Shown one piece after another: positions 1 through 11,988 of a DNA stretch of 64,000 bases. Position numbers and translations under genes: made by a program. The DNA is taken from the NCBI GenBank assembly GCA_007922305.1, contig ML677365.1:17352448-17416447 (forward strand), written 5' to 3'. Source of the stretch: Dermatemys mawii. Its lineage: Eukaryota > Chordata > Testudines > Dermatemydidae. Position 1 is the stretch's first letter. Every line of letters begins with the position of its first letter. Below the pieces are notes generated by a model. The model searched no databases. It was not told where the DNA came from and worked only from the letters and a program-made list of their open reading frames with translations.

Positions 1-1681
1 TTGTCAACTACTGGGTTGTTTGCATCATCTTCTGAAGAACGTGGTAATGACCACTGTCACAGACAAGACACTTGACTAAACAGATCACTGGTCTGATCTG
101 GTATACTGGGGTATACTGGTCCCTGGCATACCTAAATGCTAAATAGGACTGAATGAGAGACTCTCTTTACTCATTAGCAGTCTGCACCCTGCCACAGCAT
201 GAAACAAACAGGAAATAACAGGACAGCACTACATCACAATATTTTTCTTCTGCTATAACCACTTTGTCCTCATTTAGAAGTAACTTGCCCTCAGCCCTTG
301 TGTATTCTTTCATGGCCAGATATGACTGCAACTACTGGCCTATCTTCCTCTGTTTGACTAATCATTTTTGTAACAGCTGGATAAGTAGCTGCGGCAAAGC
401 AACTGTTCATTTTGTTTCCCAGTGACTTGAATGGCAAGTGGGCACCACACACTATGCAACACTGCCTTAACATCGGTGTGTTTCTCATGAGCCACTGCGT
501 CTACAGTTGCTCTGAACCCCGTGTCTGCTGTAAGTATGTCTTTACCTGGGGAATACATTGCTCCAATCACATGTGTAACTGTAAAAAGTTCTCTGTGACA
601 CAACAGGTGCATTGCTTAATGGCTTGATCAGTGTGGATTCTAGCAGTTTGTTTATGGCCACTTCTCTGCCAAATGTGCATGGGCCACAACCAATACTCTT
701 TTTCTGTTTTTGCACATATGCTCAAATCTCCCTCCCCTCCAAGGGGACTAGGGGACCAGTAATCAGTCTTGCAACAGAACACAACTCTAAGACTTGTGCT
801 TAGGGAGAAGAGCCATTTAACCAAAGGACCACACAGAATAGTTGTGTTGGAATAAATATGCTAGTCACCTTTAACCTGATATATTCCTTCAAACACACAA
901 GGATATTGTGCTGCACCATCTTTCAAACCCTTAATGTAATTTACCCTAGAGTGAATGTCTACTACTGCACCTGCCTACTTAATGATAGTACAGTCACATC
1001 ATCTGCAAAAACTTGCTAATTAGCTTTTTTTAAAATGATTTCTGTTGGTGATAACGTCACCGTTGGTTTGGATTTTATTCATCCCCAAATCAGCTAAGAC
1101 TATCCCACTATTTTCTAGCTTTTCCAACCTCGTTATCTTCAATAGGTGAAATAGCAGGTTATTATCTGTCTCTAGTTTCATTTTAGCTGAGGCAGGTCCC
1201 TGGAAAAACAGAGTAAAGTTTTCAAAGTTAAGTGTCTATAATTAGGCGCCTAATTCCCACATTTTGAAAAGTGCCCACTGATTTTGACAGCTTCGCTTTT
1301 TAGGTGTCCAGCTTGATACACCCAGGATGAGGGATGGTGATCAGAGCAGTCCCTGTGGGAAACCATTTCTAGCGATGCCAAATCAACACCTGAAAGGGTG
1401 CCAAATTGTTTTGAGTTTTTTTGGCTTGGCCATTTTGATGGGGGAGGGCTGCTAAAAATGTTTCCACCCATGGGCAACCACACACATAGGGTCAGCCCTG
1501 CCTAGCATCTGTTTTTCAAAAGGTATTGAGTACCTGTCTCCTGTTGACTTCCACTAGAGTTTTGAGCGCCCAGAACTTCAGAAAATTAAGCATTAAAATG
1601 CTTCAAATCAACCATTAAGCAATGCATAATCAACTGCCAGTTTTGCCCTTAACCTCTCAGTCTTGCGATGTCTGTAAATCG
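1..1681. other. Non-coding stretch, no gene seen
   Basis: No open frame here looks coding. The stretch holds a perfect 14-bp palindrome, ATTAGGCGCCTAAT, at 1241-1254. Around 1260-1600 there are several TTTTCAAAA / TTTTGAAAA pairs, which resemble remains of a short inverted-repeat element like the one near 5,990-6,200. Nothing else is recognisable. Confidence 0.5.
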
Positions 1682-1797
1682 TAGGGTGACCAGATGGCCC
1701 GATTTCCTAGGGACAGTCCCAATATTGGGAGCCTTGTCTTACATAAGCGCCTATTACTCCCCACCCCCACTTTTCACACTTGCTAGCTGGTCACTCT
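1682..1797 (+). mobile_element. Short hAT-like MITE, TAGGGTGACCAG ends
   Basis: A 116-bp non-autonomous DNA element. The left end reads TAGGGTGACCAG and the right end reads CTGGTCACTCT, which is its imperfect inverted complement. It belongs to the same family as the element at 29719-29842, in the opposite orientation; both share the GGGACAG, CCTATTA and CCCCACCCCC blocks. No matching 8-bp target duplication is visible here, and the right end abuts another element at 1798, so one boundary has probably been altered. Such elements encode nothing and are moved by a transposase made elsewhere. Confidence 0.7.
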
Positions 1798-2049
1798 GGT
1801 CCGACAGGTAGCGATCAATCTATCAGCGGTCGATTGATCACGTCTAGTCGAGATACAATAAATCAATCCCTGAGTGCTCTCCTGTCGACTCCAGTATTAC
1901 ACTTCCGTGAGAGGCATAGGCGAAGTCGATGTGGGTGCGGCAGCAGTCGGCTCAATATACATTGACTTCAGCTACACTATTCCCATAGCTGAAGTTGCAT
2001 ATCTTAGGTCGACGCCCCACCCGCGCCTCCCCACAGTGTAAACCAGGAC
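1798..2049 (+). mobile_element. Short DNA transposon, GTCTACAC-end family A (left-truncated)
   Basis: This non-coding element is homologous over most of its length to 55114-55404 (same orientation) and 44717-45031 (inverted). Shared landmarks in order are GATCAATCTATC, a GTCTAGTC block, the CTGTCGACTC block, TTCAGCTACACTATTC and GCATATCTTAGGTCGAC. The right terminus is GTGTAAACCAGGAC, the inverted counterpart of the family's left end. That left terminus (GGCCAGGTCTACACT) is absent, and the TAGGGTGACC element lies in its place. Confidence 0.7.
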
Positions 2050-2149
2050 TGAGAGAAGCTACAGATTTCCATTGGGTTCAGGAGGTCATTGAGAATAGGC
2101 AAGTGAACTATTATCAGTAGATTCCAAATGAACTTGCCATGCCTCTGGG

Positions 2150-2436
2150 GCTACTTCGGGGTGGATGTAGGCTGAAGCTGGAAGTCGGCTTCCCAGCCCA
2201 GGTAAACAGACTCTCACTAGCTTTGCTTGAGCTAGCATGCTAAAATAGCAGTGTGGATGTTGCAGGCTGGGCTAGCCACTGAAGCGCAGATCCAGATGTG
2301 CAGGTGGGATTGAACTAAGATGGCTAGCCCATGCTGTCTCTGGTACTGCAAGCACAGTAGCTCAAGTAAACCTAACAAATCCGTCTACCTGAGCTGGGAG
2401 GCTTGCTCCCAGCTGAGGCGCAGATATACTTTGAGG
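2150..2436 (+). mobile_element. Short DNA transposon, family B (GCATGCTAAAATAGC core)
   Basis: A non-coding interspersed element containing GAGCTAGCATGCTAAAATAGCAG followed by a GCAGGCTGGGCTAGCC core, and ending near CAGCTGAGGCGCAGATATAC. Related copies sit at 25049-25343, 27264-27532 and 40376-40653. All share the GCTAGC...CTAAAAATAG block and the GAGTACATACC region. The ends are too decayed to name a target duplication. Confidence 0.55.
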
Positions 2437-2615
2437 GGCTTTAATGTAACAAGTAAATTCAAAGTACAAATAAAATCCTACAGAGGCACTACCTCTGCAT
2501 TTTTTCTCATTTACTTTAGACAGTATGGAGGTGTGAAAATGATGTGAAGATTTCTCAAAGAGACACAGTGTTGTGCTGAATTAGGGGTAGCCCAGAAACC
2601 AGATTGCAACCCTGA

Positions 2616-2909
2616 GGCCTAGTCTACACGAGAGAAGGTTTGCTAGTAGAGCTATACCAGCAGCTACACTGGCAGACCCTCCTGATGTAAATGCAGCTTC
2701 TACCAGTAAAATAGTGCTTCTGCTGGTCTAGCTTATACCAGTTCCCCACGCAAAATAAGCTACACCAGCAAAAGCACTTTTATGCCGATATAACTGCATC
2801 GACAATAGGGCTTTTGCCCATGTAAAAACGAAACACACACAAATAAAATAAAACCACACTGCTAACTGACGTTGATATACCAGCAAAAGTTTCTAGTGTA
2901 GACCTGGTC
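2616..2909 (+). mobile_element. Short DNA transposon with GGCCTAGTCTACAC / GTGTAGACCTGGTC ends
   Basis: The ends form imperfect inverted repeats (11 of 14 positions agree). They are flanked by TGA on both sides (2613-2615 and 2910-2912), consistent with a 3-bp target duplication. The interior is non-coding and rich in TACCAG/CTGGTA motifs. A 3-bp duplication with GGCC-type ends is compatible with a PIF/Harbinger-like mobiliser, but this is inference. Confidence 0.65.
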
Positions 2910-2913
2910 TGAG

Positions 2914-3487
2914 AGTCACTGCCTGGTTTCCTTTTTGCTTTCTGAGAGAGTAAATAGTGTCAGCCGTGTGCTAGTCAAATTGCTTCGCTGTCCACACCAA
3001 ATCAGCTGCATTGGCTGGTGCACTGAGGAGTGAAGCCCAGGCTCCACCCCTGCCCGCTTACATGTGCGGAAGGGAGAGTACCCTTTTGTCCTGTGAAGGC
3101 TGCCATGTTGTGGAGAGGGAGCACAGCTGAGTAGGAGGTCCCCTTAGGCCTCCTTTCTTCTCTGTACAGACATGCAGCAAGGGTCACAATAATGGTTTGC
3201 AGTGATTAGGCACTGGCACAGAATCCTCAGTAATATGGACTAAGTCAATTCATTATGCGGCTGACTCAAAGGCCATTAAAGGCAAAGGGTGTCTTTACTT
3301 TCACTGCTTGGGCTTTTAGTCAGGGCCTACAAGAATCTGATCAAATGTGTGCAGCCACAGAGGTATTCCAGAAATCATCTCCTGAAACACACTCTCAGTT
3401 AACAATTGTTATTCCCCAGAGACTGTCTGGATATAGGTTGGCTGATGACAGGCATTGCAAATCCCTTGAATGTACTTTTTCCTTTTA
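2914..3487. other. Non-coding stretch, nothing recognised
   Basis: Open frames in this part are short and show no family resemblance. I see no repeat boundary, exon or RNA gene. Confidence 0.45.
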
Positions 3488-4195
3488 GGGCCCGATTGCG
3501 GCTGGCCCTGTGCAAGTGCACAAGAAACCCTGAAGCGGGGTTCACCTGCAGCCAGCAGACTGAGCAGGCAGACCACAGCATCTTGGGATGGCCTTGCCAG
3601 GCTGCTGTCCCCCAGTGCTTCCCAGGTTCCCGCGATCAGCTGGAGAAGGTGGGGGAAGGGTGGGAGGTCCCAGCCCAGGACCCCACGGGGGAAGGAGGGA
3701 AGTCTCAGTTCCCTCTAGCTGGTACAACAGGCCAGCCTCCTCTGGGACACTTCCTACCTCCCTGTCCTCTCTTCAGTTTGGGACATGGTCCCAGCACCAG
3801 CTTCCCACTCAGTAGAGGGTTGTTCAAACAGTCTCAATAAACTCAGACACTCAGCTGGGGCTGCCCAGTGTCCAATTGCTCCCAATCATCAGGGAAAAGG
3901 GTGGAGGAGAAAAGGGGCTTCCCATTTGGGTTTACCATAGTCCAGACCCTTCCCCTGTGTCCCAAAAGCTACATCTTGGCTGCCTTCCCATAGTCCCTCC
4001 TTTACTCTCTCCCTGCTTGCCTGTCAGAGTGCCCTTTTAAGCATGCCCTCCATTTGGAGCATGCTCTACAGCTCCACAACTCCCTTAGCCCTAGTGTGGG
4101 GTCTGTATACCCGCTTATAACCCCCCTCTCTCTCCTGTTGCTCCCCTGCTCAACACAGGAGCCAGCCAACTGTTGATCAGGAACAGACTCTGTAT
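3488..4195 (-). mobile_element. GC-rich LTR-like block, probably antisense
   Basis: This GC-rich segment in AT-rich surroundings resembles in texture the solo LTR at 53157-53874: strings of CCCAGC, TGGGAGG and CCCTCC, and, on the minus strand, a TTAAAAGGGCAC motif placed like a TATA-type core followed by a GACAGGCAAGCAGGG leader-like stretch. No exact termini or target duplication could be fixed. Several open frames cross it on both strands (for example 3406-3840), but their composition is dictated by the GC-rich repeat and they are not supported as genes. Confidence 0.3.
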
Positions 4196-7100
4196 GCGGT
4201 TAGTGTCACCAGGAGCACTGGCCTCCCCAAAGGAGTTGGGATGAGGGCCAAAATGCAGCTCAGTCCCTACCTTAGCACCAGCTCGCAGAGCTAGTTTGTT
4301 GAGTGAGGAGCATTTGCTGCATCACTTAGAGAACGGCAGAGCTCCTGCTGTAGTGGGTCCTTTCCTTGAGCTCGAAGAGGCATTCTGGGTGGTAATCTGG
4401 TATTCCTCCTGCAGCAACATGACCCCAGATGCATGGCTGTGCTGTTAGAGGCACAATTGAGCCCTCAGTTTGGAACTCATTAATAACTTACATTTATTAG
4501 GGAAAGACATTATCTTATAAGGGTTAATAATGTATTTTATTTCTTTAAATAGTGTGCCTTTTTTATATAATAGAAGCTGGGCTTAAGGTCAGGTTTGTTT
4601 TGTTTTTAAAAAAATGGTTTGTCGTATTTCTGCCTTAATATCTATATTTGGCCATCACATTTTTATTTGCCTGCTCTGAGAAACTTTACAATCTCCAACA
4701 AAATGATTCTTCTAATATGTACGTTTCTAGTACACATCTTGTCTTTATAGGCCTAGGGCCCTGAACTAAAATAAGATTGAGTTTCCCACAGGTAAGTACT
4801 TCCAGACACTTTATCTGCTATATCATTACCACTATACTCTATTTGTTACTGTACTATGTAACACAATACTTGCATTATATTCCACATGAAAAGCTGTTTC
4901 TGCAGCATCTTGTCATCATTTCATGGACACTGCTTTGAAGCCGTTTTGAGTTCTGAACTCAATGCATAACAGCAAAGGCTGAAGTGCACAACACCGTATT
5001 ATTTACTCAGATGGGGTTAACTGTTGAATAAAAGAATGGTTTCTTTCAGTTTACCTTTTTACAATCTCACTCACATTGGATACGGAAGACAGGAAAGTCT
5101 ACGATAAATATCAAACTTTCTAATCAGAAATGAGTCCAGTCGTATTTGAAATCTTGAACTTAATCCAGAATCAGGAAATGCAGCCACTTGTGTTACTGTT
5201 GCTGAAAGAAGAAAATGACCTTTTTATTGTAGCTTACATTCACTATTGTACTTGTGAACCATGGGGGAATGGAGCATGAAAAAATGCAAAGGCTTAAATA
5301 GACTTTCCCTTTAACAAGAAAACCAAAATTGGCTGCAATATAAATATATAGGTGATACAAAGACTGAGAAGGCTTTCTCTATGGAAAGGCAGTGATTTTG
5401 ACATAGATTAATTCCTAACAAACATTTTCCACCTCAAATTATTTTGAAGTTTGTTAACAAATCCACGTTGCTTTAAGATGGGTGAACTTTTCCCAACTTT
5501 TATTTCAATAAAGCCCTTCAATGAAGATTCCTTTAAATGTAATAAAAGTAATAATCCTCATTTTTTTAACAGGAGCATTTAAAAATGTAATGTTGTACCA
5601 AATTATTAAGCAGGAATTGTTTTTCAGCAAATACTTTAATATTCCAGTGATGTTACAAGGTGAATTAATTCTCACACATTCAATCTAGTGGTTTTTTGGA
5701 GATGGATGACTCACAACTGAAACAGGATACTAGATTCATAGCAATAGATAGAGGGGAATATTGAACAAAATCCTCTGCTAATTGAAGATTCTGCAAGACC
5801 AGATGAGCCCAGAAACCTTAATTTTATTTCAGGGCTTTTACAACCTTTGCTGAGATTCCTGTGACATGGAACCCGAACAGAGTTTATACAAATATAGCCC
5901 CTATTCACTTGCATGCTTGGTCCCTCCTCGGAGCAGTCTGATACCTTTCAAAGTCCGCCCCTCCATGTGCAAGGGTATTCAGCACCCACAATTAGGGCTA
6001 GATTTTCAACATGGCTCATTTCCCATCTAGACATCTAAATTAAGTGCCCAGAATTTTCAAAACTGCTCAGCACTTTGCAGCTGCATTGAGCTGGCTGCTC
6101 TCTTTTGAAAATCTGGCTGCTTACCTGTCTGGAAATTAACTCTTTCAAAAATCTGGCTCTAACTGTGGTGCTGAGCCCTGCTGAAAATTCTAGCTCTGGA
6201 CCCAGACTGAGAGAGATCTCCTGGGAGTCTTCTGTGCTTGATAGGAGCTACAGTTCCTTTTTCTGGAGAAATTCAGCTCTTTTCAAGGCCAAGCCTGTAC
6301 CCTTGTAATACACTCCCTAGCCCTCTTCGTCCTTTTTGGATTCTGTTCATGAGTTTCTTTACCTTTTCACACCTCACAGGCAGACCTTTTACATCTCTAG
6401 TCTTTTAAATAATGGTTATCGTGTTCAGCAGCCCTTCAAATCAGACCACAGCGATATCACTTACAATAACTTTTTCAGAAGGTATTTAAAACAGCTTTTT
6501 TGTTTTGTCTTGGGACCAAGATAGAAAACAACAAAACTATAATTCATGAGTTTATTCCTAAGCCTAAATCTTGCTGACTTGGTTATTGTTATGTACTGAT
6601 ATAAATAAGATCATTTACTACTGTGGAGAGCAGATATATTTATATATCTCTTCACTGGCCCACCAGCTCACTGACCTCTGAGGGTTTTACCATAGACTCC
6701 ACTGGAAGCAGGATAAAGTCCTAATATAGGCCATTCATTAACTGTGAAAAGATCAGCTAAGTCCAGCATCAGCTGCATTGGACTCAGGGGAGTGGTTGAG
6801 CAAAGATGGGGCACAGGCAACACCCAATAAAGAGTAGTTGACAGCACTGCTGTGTGCGCTTTTCCAGGGCTCTGAGACATGCGGTGTCTCAGTTACACCT
6901 GTTTTAAACTGATGTAATTTTATTGACTGACAATGTTCCATTGTCAGTAAGGAGTGCAGCAAACAGGCAGAAATGTAAGAAACAGGTTTTATTAAATATA
7001 CTATGAGGCAGTGTTACATGCTCAGGCTCTGCCATCTCTTCCAATGCCCTCCCCAGGAGCAGCTCCTAGGACTACTCTGCTGAGCCTCTCATCACAAACC

Positions 7101-10100
7101 AAAGCACAGCTCTCCTGAATCCTAATCTTCCTCTCTGGTTTCACTCATCAAACTACGTTCACTGCAATGAATCTTGAGTTACAAAGGTCTGGGTGGCCAA
7201 TCATGCCCAACATCACTGCTTCAGTCTCAAACTTCAAGGAGCTCTTTTAATTCTTAGTCCCACTGCATGCGGGAGTGGCTTAAAGCCACAATTTTGCCCA
7301 AAGTTGTACATTTATTTAAAAGGAAAAGGACTCATTGTCCACACTGTGCAGCAGCTGGTTGTTTTCAGCCAAATCCAGTCCTGGCATAAATGGGTTCAAC
7401 GCCATTGATCTTAGTTGAGGCTCAACTGGGCTCTTTGCTTGTAATTAATGCAGACTGTGGATGTTTGAGGGCAGAAACACACAGACTGTTGCAGGAAGGT
7501 AGATTTTCTTGGCAATCCTCCAGATCCACGTTACTGTAACTCAGCACAATCAAGGACTCAAATCTCAGCCTCTCGAATAGCAGAGGTATACCACTGCCAT
7601 TCAGATATGGAAAGCATTCTGCTGAGCTATCTCATCTGCTACTTCGATATTAGGATACACAGAATATAGAATTTCTTCAGCACATCTCTAGTTACCCTAA
7701 ATAACTAGCTAAGAAATTTGAGATGATGGTAGAATAAAGAGTTAATAGAACAAAAGCAAAAAAAATATAGTTTAATCTATTTTACAACTTTCTTTATGCT
7801 AGAGAGTGGGGAGAAAAAACAACATTTTAAGTGTGGCTCTGTGTTTTTATAGGGTTGTCTGCTTTTACAGGTGGTGTGTCATTGCACAATCTAAAGCTGA
7901 AAGTTACATGTAGTGTGGGACTAAAACATTTGGCCTGCTTGAGCAGAACCTGACCCACTGCTCATGCATGCTCATAATATAGTCACTCACAAAATGGACA
8001 GGTAGATAGGAAGATGGCAAAATAATGTTAGCAGCCTGAGTTAAAATACATAAAATGGGGAAATGAAAAGGTAAAACTGTAACTTTAGCATTTTCTCAAT
8101 ATATTACAATACTTATGGGAAAGGATGCTTATGTGGCTTTTGTTTTTTAGTGTTATAAATTAAATTCTTGCTCTGAGCACAGGAGGGATTCATACTTTTT
8201 CATTTTAATTAGCAAAAACTGTGACACCCTAAATTAGTGGGGAGTCTACAATATTAAAAAACATTCAACTACAGGGCAGTTTAATTTAGAGGACTCTCTT
8301 TGAGGATATTTATTCTGAAGTTGATGCATACAAGAGGGCATGCAATGGGCTAAATTTTGGCTATGTGCATGCAGATGCTCATACACCAAAAAAAGCACAA
8401 AAATATGCCCTGCCGGAAGAGGTCAAAGATAGCTACTTTACCTGGCTTTAAGTTAGTCACAGACAGGCCACTTGTCTGTATCTCCTGTCACGGAGAAGTA
8501 GAGATGTACGATCAAGTTGCCAGACAGTGCTGAAAACACAAAATGCCCCACCCTGACTAACCCATAAGCTCTATGTATAACCCCTTTATCACAAACACAA
8601 TAAATAAAGTTAGGCATGTGTTTCCCCATTTGACGTCTGAGAGATCCCGTCACTTTCCTCTCATACACAACAATTTAGCAATAGAATTTTCACTGTCTGA
8701 AATATTGCTAGAGAATTTCCAGTATATGGAGCCTTGAATCAGGTGAGATTGCATATGGGTCCTAATTATTGCCAGTCCAGAAATATCCACCTGATCTGCC
8801 TTTCAGTAATATGTCGCTCTGATTCCTGGGTGATGGGCACTCCAGAAATATCATCAAGAGGGAATTCTGTTTCCAGTCCCGGTTTAAATCAAGAAGTACA
8901 GAATAGCAGTGAGTAAACTCTAGAAGGTTTGAAGGTTCAGTTCTTTTAACTATCCCACTATTTAGAGACTTATCTGACCTATTATGAACTCATGGGTCTA
9001 CAAAACAGTGCTGCAAGTCCCACAAGAACAGACTCCTGAGATTTCTGCCCCTATGACTCCTGCCAAGCTTTTCAGCTTCTAGTTCTCGTTGGACTTAAGA
9101 AGGGTAGAAAGGTACAGACATGCAGAAAAAGAAGAAACTCATTTGAATCTCACAAAATACTAGCGTTTAATTTCCCCATATGGAAAGTTCTATAAAATTA
9201 AATTCATAGGAACATCCAGAAAACTTCTAGTAAAAGTAAAATTTTCAATTATATTCCATTGTTTTTTAGAATAATTTATGTAAAACTATTACATTCTCTA
9301 GGAGTTTTGCTTGCAAAAGATCTCTTTTTAATTGGTCTTGTATGCTTTTTCTTCTTTTAGGCAGAACAAAGTCCCGACAGTATATATTTTATGGTTTTTT
9401 TTATCTTATAAATATTAGAAGTGAAAAGATTGGAATTCCTGGTTTTTTGGAGGATCACTGGGAGGTATAAGGAGAGTTTATTGCATATCTTAACGCCTTA
9501 ACAGAAGGGATGAGAATGTTGCATATTTAACAAAAAGTCTTCTTTTATTTAAAATTGGTCATTGAAATGAAATAGGTGTTAACAAAACCTATAAAAAATC
9601 CCCCAGTGTTTTAAATAGCTTCACTAGAAATCTCTTCCCCTGCTAATAACTGAACTTACACACGTAATGTTATCATTTCACTAGTTTCCCAGCCATGAAG
9701 TCTTCCAGCCTGGATGGAACCTGAATTTCTACTGTTAATTTAAAAAATAGATAAAATAAAAATGGAAAATAACTTTAAAAAAGTAATAAGTCAACAACAC
9801 AAATCCGGTTCTGTTTCCTTTTCAGGTCACCTTTAAGAATGAATTTAAGTTTTGGAAACAGTTCTTCTTCTGATCGGTTCTTATTTCATTGAAACTGATT
9901 TTCTCATCTCTGTGCAATTTTGTAACTATCGTAAGTACTCATTGGTATGAAGTAACAAAAGTTAATTCTGATCCAGATGCAGATCTGATCTTCCCTAAGC
10001 AATTAGAGCATTTGGATCTTGGGGTTTTGCTCACCTCCTTCAGTTCAGATATTACTCCCTCTATTTCATTCTGATCTATTCAGAAAAGAAATGTCATGTA

Positions 10101-11171
10101 CAGTAAGCTATTAGTTTTTCTTCAGGTGAAAGAGTGTGTTATTTATTTATACTCACTTTTCCACACCTAAAGGGCAAAATTGGACCCCTTGACTTTCCAC
10201 CTTTCCAGATGTGAAATTTCAGATTAGGCACAAACCTAGAACAAACATTTTTATGGGCCAGCTCTTCACCTCTCATCTTTTCCTTACAGCTGCCAATAAA
10301 TTGTGAAAAAATAGCCCTGTTTTTACTGAGGACGCTGCCTCAGAAATACTGTAGCAAGTCCTGACTGCCCTTTGACTTTTTAGTGTTTCTTGGAGTGGAA
10401 GAATTAAGAGCGGATAAGAGTAGGGAAGGAACAAACAAACAAACAGGACAAGCTATTCTTTCCCTGTTTAACAGTAAAATCTGATAAAAGAACCAAGGCT
10501 ACTAAAGACCTGATCCAAATCCCATTGATGTAAAAAGGTGTTTTTCCATGGACTTCAATGGGAGTTGGACTGAAATACTTTTACCTACTTATGCATCAAC
10601 CATATGTGAGGCAATGAAAATCTTGTTTCACCAATTTCCTTATGCTGTGCTATATTGCAGTATAATTACAGCTCTGACATCAAACATACATTCTGCATAT
10701 CAGTGTGTCCCTCTTGACCTTGTGTAAATATTCTCCAAGTGCTGACTTGGCTTGGGAGACAGCATCTCACATGTTAGAGATATAAAGGTGCACTGTACTC
10801 ATATGTGCAGGGGTGGGCTTTTGGTACATACAAATTGGGCAAAAGAAACTGCCTTCTTTTACTAACATATGCTTACCATTTGGGCATGTGGTGCTGTGCT
10901 ATCCTGCTGGGATTTCTAGCAGACGGTATCCACCCTTTTTATTAGCTCTTCAAAAATCTGTTTATCCAGACACCACCCTTGCCTCATTCAGATTCCCCCT
11001 TAAATACGGTTCTTGCTGCAAAGCCTACAAGAAATGAACTAATTTTGCCAAAGTATATGGCTTGAGTCATCAAACGTGATCTTATTTAACTCTGTCCAAC
11101 CTTTCCGCTTCTCCTCTCCCATCCCCTTTGTTCTCTTCCGCAGTGGTTGTGTCATGCCCAAGTTCTATATG
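4196..11171. other. Large non-coding AT-rich stretch
   Basis: About 7 kb with no supported gene. A decayed inverted-repeat element lies near 5,990-6,200, with TTTTCAA / TTTTGAAAATCTGGC pairs. A small dyad lies at 10,509-10,570 (CCCATTGA ... TTCAATGGG). The left member of a 27-bp direct repeat is at 8111-8137. The rest looks like unique intergenic or intronic DNA; splice-flanked conserved exons cannot be recognised by eye. Confidence 0.45.
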
Positions 11172-11258
11172 GTAAGCTCTTTAGAGCTGCAACTATTAAT
11201 GACTATCTGTTCTGTGAGCTCCCTAGCAGCAATTCTAGCATAATATAAATAATAATGA
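11172..11258 (+). mobile_element. Old LINE/SINE-type 3' tail (L2/CR1-like)
   Basis: Begins GGTAAGCTCTTTAGAGC and ends in CATAATATAAATAATAATG. The same pattern (AAGCTCTTTGGGGC ... CCATAATAAATA) recurs at 57576-57662 and, weaker, at 41507-41605. A conserved stem followed by a short A/T-rich tail is typical of old LINE-type 3' ends. The exact family is not established. Confidence 0.4.
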
Positions 11259-11475
11259 AGGGTGCCCAATTATGCCATGATTATTGTCTTTGAATAGTAT
11301 CTTACTCTGAGTAGCCCCATTGATTTCAGTAAAAAGAAGGTAGTTTCTTTTGCTCAGTTTGTATCTATCAAAACTTCAACCTGTACACATGAATATTGAT
11401 TTCAATAGGACTACTGTGCCACATGAGTGGCAGAGTCTGGCTCTAAATAAATAAGGAGATTTTAGTAAAGAATGA

Positions 11476-11478
11476 TTA
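11476..11478. repeat. Target-site duplication TTA, left copy
   Basis: TTA lies directly outside the CACTG terminus at 11479, and the same triplet directly follows the CAGTG terminus (14015-14017). A three-base match is weak alone, but it coincides exactly with both ends of the inverted repeats. Confidence 0.6.
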
Positions 11479-11595
11479 CACTGCTCTACAGCCAAAATGC
11501 TTCTGAAATAAATGTAGTCAAACTTTATTAATTCTGGGTCACTGAGAACGAAAATGATGCTTAAAATTGTTGATTGGCTCTAGTTTTCAAGATAT
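11479..11595 (+). repeat. Left terminal inverted repeat of the 2.5-kb transposon
   Basis: Imperfect inverted partner of 13888-14014. The best-conserved blocks are the outer 12 bp, GCTTCTGAAATAAA, TGATTGGCT and AAGATAT. The two arms differ by several small gaps, so this is a long, diverged repeat, not a perfect one. Confidence 0.75.
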
Positions 11596-11769
11596 GCTAT
11601 TGGGTCAGTATATATGACCCTTGACATGCGAATGGCAGAGGATAAGTGAGTTATAAAGGGAAGGGATCTCAATTTAAACCAGAAATGACTAAAATACATC
11701 TTTGACTGGATCTATGAATAAATCTATGACTGTGTTTGGACAGTACTTGCTTTTTAGGCAAAACAATGA

Positions 11770-11852
11770 ATGATGCAATCTGAAGCTGGTATTGTGTCAT
11801 ACATGATATGAATTGCATCATGTTACTCCTAGAAGTCATGGATGATGCAATC
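11770..11852 (+). promoter_or_regulatory. Three copies of ATGATGCAATC upstream of the transposase frame
   Basis: ATGATGCAATC occurs at 11770-11780 and 11842-11852. An inverted copy with one change (AATTGCATCAT) lies between them at 11811-11821. Spacing is 41 and 31 bases. Repeated short motifs just inside a transposon end are commonly transposase binding sites or promoter elements; that role is inferred here. Confidence 0.5.
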
Positions 11853-11988
11853 ATAACGAAGCTTACATCACTCTGCTGAACAAATTGCCCTATGTCAGCT
11901 CTAGAAATCATACAGTGTCGTGCTCTCTTATTTGTCAGTGTCTGATTTTGCAAAGGGACACATTTCTGTTTAGCCAAAGTGAGCAGAG

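Noticed and set aside
3406..3840. 144-codon plus-strand frame
   Set aside because: GC-rich LTR-like region with other long frames on both strands; proline/glycine-rich composition explained by base content.
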